From contig NC_081829.1 in assembly GCF_030867095.1 (NCBI RefSeq), positions 91,907,261 through 91,971,260 of the forward strand: a stretch of 64,000 nt of DNA. Direction: 5' to 3'. The notes under the pieces are model-generated. The model searched no databases. It saw nothing but the letters and a program-made list of their open reading frames with translations, and was not told where the DNA came from. Positions 59,401 through 64,000 of the stretch are shown here, piece after piece. The translations under genes and the position numbers were made by a program. Position 1 is the stretch's first letter, and every line of letters starts with the position of its first letter. This stretch comes from Alligator mississippiensis (lineage: Eukaryota; Chordata; Crocodylia; Alligatoridae).

Positions 59401-62400
59401 TTCCCCTCAGCCCGGCTGCATGCACACAAGAGGCTTTGCCAGCCTGTCTGCTGGGGCTGTGGGGATGGGATCTTTCCCCGACATGATTATTCCAGCCACT
59501 TTTTGTTTGCCTAGATTAGACCTAACACCTGCTAGGGAGTGGGAGAAGCCGACATGTTTTCAGTAGGTAAAAATGTGGTATGTATTTCCAAACGCAGCCC
59601 GAAGGTATCAACACATGTCATTGAAGCAGGGAGAGATGAAGTGCTGGGAAAGAGCAAACAAGACAGAGCAAAACCTAGATATCTTTGCTCTAAGGATATT
59701 TCTAGCTGAGAGAGGGTGGCCTTGTTTAAGTGAGCTCACACACATGTGCGAGGGCAGGCACTTACAGATGTCACAGGTGTGCTGGAGGCTGGGGGTAGCT
59801 GAGCGCTGCCCACTGTGTTACTTGCCTTGAGCTCGCTGGCAATCGGTGACCTGGAGTTTGCAACAGGACAGCTTCTGCTACTCCAGACAGCCTAAATCTG
59901 ATCACTGCTGGGCTCGGTCCCTTCCTTATTCTTTGCATTTGTCGTCCTATCCCTTTATAAGAGACTCTGGAGCAGGACGCTGCTGCAGCGTAGAGGGTCG
60001 GCCCACACCATCGTCTGCTCAGCGGGGATCCGGGAGACGGAGCCTTTTCTGTTATTGTGAGTGGATTCCAAAACCACTGCCCAGCTCAATAATAGATCCA
60101 CAGCAACCGCCCGCAGGCCAAATCCCGTCCCACGCCCAAGCTGGAGCGTTATTTCCGCCTCTTCCAGCACAGATGCATCTCTAGCCTAAAAAAAAAAAGC
60201 AAAGATTTTGCAGGTGGTGGCTTGTGTATACGAGCCTTCCTCGCTGCACTTTACTGGGGATAGCTACTCAGAAGCTGTTCTTGTTTTGGCCTTGGCTACA
60301 TGATAAGTCTGAGGACGGTAATGTATTTCCAGTCCGACATCTGCCGTCAACACTGGGGGCTTGTACTAGCCACCAAAGCCGGGGTGTGTGTGTGATGAGA
60401 CCATGTGCGGGTTGTGAAGACCTTTACAATGAAAGGGGCTGTATATTTGTGGTTGCAACCCCTCCTCCTCCTCTGAACACACAAGGAAAACTGCTCGCAA
60501 TGCAAAAAGCCAGCGTACCACAAGGTTTGAGCCTTCAAATACCTGCCCCCGGGATGCTGTCAGCTGTGGGATGCACCCTTGTTTTGTGTTGCTGTGTTTG
60601 TTTCTTTGTCAGGCCCCCGCACCTTTCCTCCTCATTTGTTTTTTCCTGTCCTAAAACCAGAGGATCTCTTTGCATTGTGTCCCAGGCTGTGGAAGAGCAG
60701 TTGGGTTTGAATGGCTTGATTGTTTGGGGGGTTCTCACTGGTTCCTTTCATGCAAGGCAACATATTGAGTGCAGACATGTCCGTGCTGCTCGCTGGGAAT
60801 GCTTCTGGTGCTCGCAGTCCGCTTTCGTGGCACAAGCGGGCAATTGCTGCAAGTCAAGTAGGCTTTACATACCCTCCTCCCCCCCAGGTCTTTGTGGGCT
60901 GCACACACAAAGATATGTTTGAGTTTTTGGCTTTCAAAATGTAAAGCTAGCTGTATATGACCAGCGCATAAACCCTGCTTCCAAACTTCCAGCTCTGATG
61001 TGGGTCTGAATGGTTTGATGTGCTTCAAAATGTAATGCATGTTAAGGGTTTGCCATAAGAGACTCGACAAAGTCGCACAGTAAGTGTGTGATGTACCCAG
61101 ATCCTAGGGTCCTCGTCTAACCACTTGGCCATCCTCCCTTGTTAGGAGCTGGAAGGGACCTTACAGATGATGGGGTACTTGGGCCTTCCTTTCTTATATT
61201 CCTGCTTTTGTCTTTTCCTCAGGAATATTATACAGCCCTGCTCTCTTCAAAAGGACAAGTTCATTTTGGACTAAGGGAAGGCATGAAAGTAAGGCTAGAT
61301 GAACTGAGTCCCGTGAATAGAAGGTCCTACTTGCTGCATGTCAGCTGCTCTGCAGTCGCTGTTTTGTGGTCCATGCTGCGTTACAGTAAAGTAGAAACTA
61401 AATTGGCCGTTTCATAGCTGTGCCGCTACCTGTGGGATAGAGCAGACCATGAAACAGCTACCACTGAGCAGCTGATGTACAATAAGTTTCCTGCTACTTT
61501 AACTGCTTGATGTGTCCATGCACTACAATCTGTCCCCTGGTGCAAGTCGTTAGGTCTCACACCTGTGAAGCCTGGGAATGACGAACACCTGGAGCCATTG
61601 AAAGGAGCAGAGACTGGGCAAGCCACAGGCATGTGCCAGGCAGAAACTTTCTTAACTGAGGCTATGTGGATGCAAAAGCAGTGCATCTTCCTCAAGGAGT
61701 GATTTGTTGGACATCTCCACGCAGCTCACGTTCGTGTTGTTTTGCCTGGAAGGGTGAATCATCGCAGCTCCCGTCCCCGGTCAGCGGACCAGACGGACCG
61801 GCTCGGCATGGTCAGGTTTGTCCGACCCAGCCCGGGGGTGTGGCGGGGTGCGATCTCCACCGTGCTGCCCTCGGTGCAGACGCAGTTGCACCAGCACAAC
61901 TGGTCTTTTGCTGATGGGGCTGGTATGGCTCAGGGTAGAGAGGCAGAGTGCAATGATCCTGGCAAAGGCACATTTTGGCAGAAGAAGTTGCATCTGTGTG
62001 TGGGTTGCTTTGCCAGTGGGGGATACCAGGAGAGCCACACTGGTGAAGTGGGGGTTAGTAGGCGCAGCTTGATTCTGCCGCCGAGGGCATCTCCGAGGCC
62101 GTTCAGTCCTCCCTTTCGCCCCGTTCCCTGCTGGCAGCTCGTCACCCCCAGCCGAGCCCCCCATGGGAGGGGACTGGTGGGAAGCATTCGGGCTGAGAGG
62201 CAGCTGCAAGGGCCTTTGGCAGAGGGGTGGGTTCAGAGACCTGTTTCTGTGCAAGTTTGGGAGTGTCGAGGCTTCTTGTTAAATGCCACAGAGGAGCAAT
62301 TTTCATTCCAGAGACGTTTCCCGGTACCACCCGGATCCAGTCCAGCCCTGCTCCTGGCCTGGAAAACACAGGGTGCAATGTCGCCGACTCCAGCCTTCCC

Positions 62401-64000
62401 AAAATCATGGGCTAAGACCTCCCACCCCACTCCCCTTCAGTCATGCGATCGGCTTAAAAATAATCAGATTTGAAATAACAGTGATATTACATTCTCTACC
62501 TTTTATTTGCCTTTTGATTGTTTAGCCCACAGAGTTCATGTTTTCAAGGGCTTTTTTTTTCCTCTTCACCGTAAGGGCCACAACCCTTTTTCTTCGAGCT
62601 GCTCGCACTATTGCGTGATGCCGGGAGCTGGCGCTTTAAGAGACACCCCAGCCATCGCATGACTGAATGGTGTGAAACGGTGATGTGGGGGCGAGATGGG
62701 GATGGCTCTGGTCGGGGCATCGTGTTCTTGGTGGCACTAGTAGGGCATAGTCGGGGCACGTGCCTGTTGCGGATTTTAGCCTTTGTACTATCTGAGAGTC
62801 ACTGAGAAGGGCAAATAAATCATGCCACGCTGAGTGGCCAGGAGATTGGAGGTGGTCAGGGAGGAGGCACAGGAGGAAGCTAGGGCTGAGACTTGTGGGA
62901 TGAGCCTTTCTAAGCTGCCTGCTCTCTGTGGCATACCACCCTGGCTGCTCCCTGTGGGCTTCCTCTCTGACTTTTGGTCCTGATGACACTTGTTTCTTTC
63001 CTAACTGCTGATTTCTGACCTTCCCCTTGGCTTCAGAGTGAATCTGGGGGAAGTGAGTTGCATTGGGACGTGAGGCCAAGCAGAGGAGCATCGTGGAGCC
63101 AGCCAGGACATATAGTGGTGGGTGAGATGGGCACCCGACCCGAGTGCCACATTAGGAGGGGCATCAGAATTGCCCCTGCAGCATCCGCACCCCGGCAGCA
63201 TTGCCGGGTCGGGAACTCCCAAACAATCCCTGGCTGTTGTTGGTTTAAGAGCAGCACAGCTGGGGCGGGCAGAGGACTGCTTTGGAGTCGTGGTATGGCA
63301 ATGCTGCCAGGACACGGATTCTGCTTTGTCCCCCTCCTTCCCCCCACACCTCCTCCCCTGCTCTCAGAGCTCATGTGCCCCCTTCCCCCCCAGTTCCTGA
63401 ACCTGTACCCCGTGCCACCCCTTGCTCTCAGACCTCGCCTCCACCCCCTGGCACAGAATTCGTCTGCCCCCCCCTTCCCTTATCTCCGCTCCCAACTCGG
63501 CTTGTTACTGCTGGAGCCAGCCATTGTAGGTAAGCAAGTGTGCAGAGCAATTTGCTTGCTCCGGGGGATAAACTGAGAGGTGGGTCAGATGCGATGAACA
63601 TGAAAGCATGCATTTTCAGAGGAAGAGGTTTATACTATGGCAAGAAAGGGAAAGAAGATGCATTGGAAGCCTGCTACTCGGTGAGGATCCCCCTTTTACT
63701 CGCCCTTTGTGGGGGAAAGAGGATGTCAAAGCACTGTGGCCTGCAGCATATCTGAGAGATGCCCAAGGTAGCTGTAAACAGGCTAGCTGGGATACCACGA
63801 GCAGCAAACACTGCCTCTCGTAGAGGGGTAAAGCAACCGGTGCTGAGCTGCGTGCTGCAGCAGCTGGGCTAGGAGTTCAGATGTCACGCTGGAGTAATGC
63901 CCCCAGAATCACCATGAGGCTGGCTACACACCAAATAAATGCAGGGCTCTTGTTCTCTGTCCTTGGGGTTTCTGAGGTTTAGTTCACCCTTGGGCCATGT
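56317..64000 (+). other. AFAP1L2: AFAP1L2 intron 1 (continues past the window)
   Basis: The second exon, expected to encode a LEQLL-type start, was not found before 64000. The region includes a TA-rich patch near 57690, an inverted repeat at 61330-61495 and GC-rich unique sequence. Long open frames at 60224-60922 and 61742-62473 show no recognisable domain and lie in ordinary intronic DNA. Confidence 0.65.
61330..61495. repeat. Inverted repeat (MITE-like) in AFAP1L2 intron 1
   Basis: The plus-strand arm (GCATGTCAGCTGCTC..GCTGTTTTGTGGTC, about 61337-61372) and the downstream minus-strand arm (TACATCAGCTGCTCAG..GCTGTTTCATGGTC, about 61450-61481) are similar. Both give the same shadow peptide (SCS-VAV-WS) on opposite strands, which is why the open frames there look alike. 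Confidence 0.55.

Noticed and set aside
61206..61260. AFAP1L2 second exon after a strong acceptor (TTTTCCTCAG)
   Set aside because: The translation (EYYTALLSSKG) does not match the expected LEQLL-type start, and no donor follows in a sensible position.
60224..62473. Long plus-strand open frames (232 and 243 residues)
   Set aside because: No recognisable domain, no splice or conservation signal, and a position inside AFAP1L2 intron 1. GC-rich DNA makes long frames by chance.
1..64000. Bacterial-type systems, CRISPR arrays, operons
   Set aside because: Spliced vertebrate gene structure and CR1/hAT repeats throughout. No regularly spaced direct repeats or compact gene clusters.

Overview
This is a window of vertebrate nuclear DNA: long introns, canonical GT-AG splice sites and many decayed transposons. 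Two CR1 LINEs, at least six hAT-type elements with 8-bp target-site duplications, other palindromic MITEs and tRNA-derived SINE pieces point to a sauropsid. A non-avian one (crocodilian or turtle, crocodilian slightly preferred) fits best, but that is inferred from repeat content alone and no species call is made.

Region 1 (1-21524, plus strand) is the 3' part of ABLIM1, the actin-binding LIM protein. Nine coding exons were placed by translating across splice sites and comparing with remembered mammalian ABLIM1: 397-543, 4008-4099, 4204-4309, 6867-6928, 7425-7485, 12931-12938, 14890-14964, 19409-19489 and 21411-21524. They splice in one frame into 247 complete residues plus stop, covering the Ser/Pro-rich linker, a charged helical stretch, the conserved C-terminal linker and the villin headpiece ending in KAKLF. 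The LIM domains lie upstream of the window. Two splicing features stand out. An 8-nt microexon (12931-12938) encodes D-F-Q and is needed to keep the headpiece in frame. The exon that follows it uses a GC rather than GT donor.

Region 2 (21525 to about 56100) is the ABLIM1 3' UTR, whose end is uncertain, followed by intergenic DNA. I see no protein gene there. It holds two minus-strand CR1 LINEs (about 37211-38260 and 45074-48065, the second carrying an insertion), hAT and other MITEs, SINE fragments and unassigned sequence.

Region 3 (about 56110-64000) is a GC-rich promoter and the first coding exon of AFAP1L2 (XB130) at 56301-56316, only 16 coding bases (MEKYR plus one base), then its first intron to the window end. 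In human, AFAP1L2 lies next to ABLIM1 in the same orientation (10q25), so the neighbourhood supports both calls. Both proteins act at the actin cytoskeleton, but nothing in the DNA shows that they are co-regulated.

I found no previously undescribed multi-gene system. The most informative signals are the ABLIM1 microexon frame switch and the GC-AG intron.
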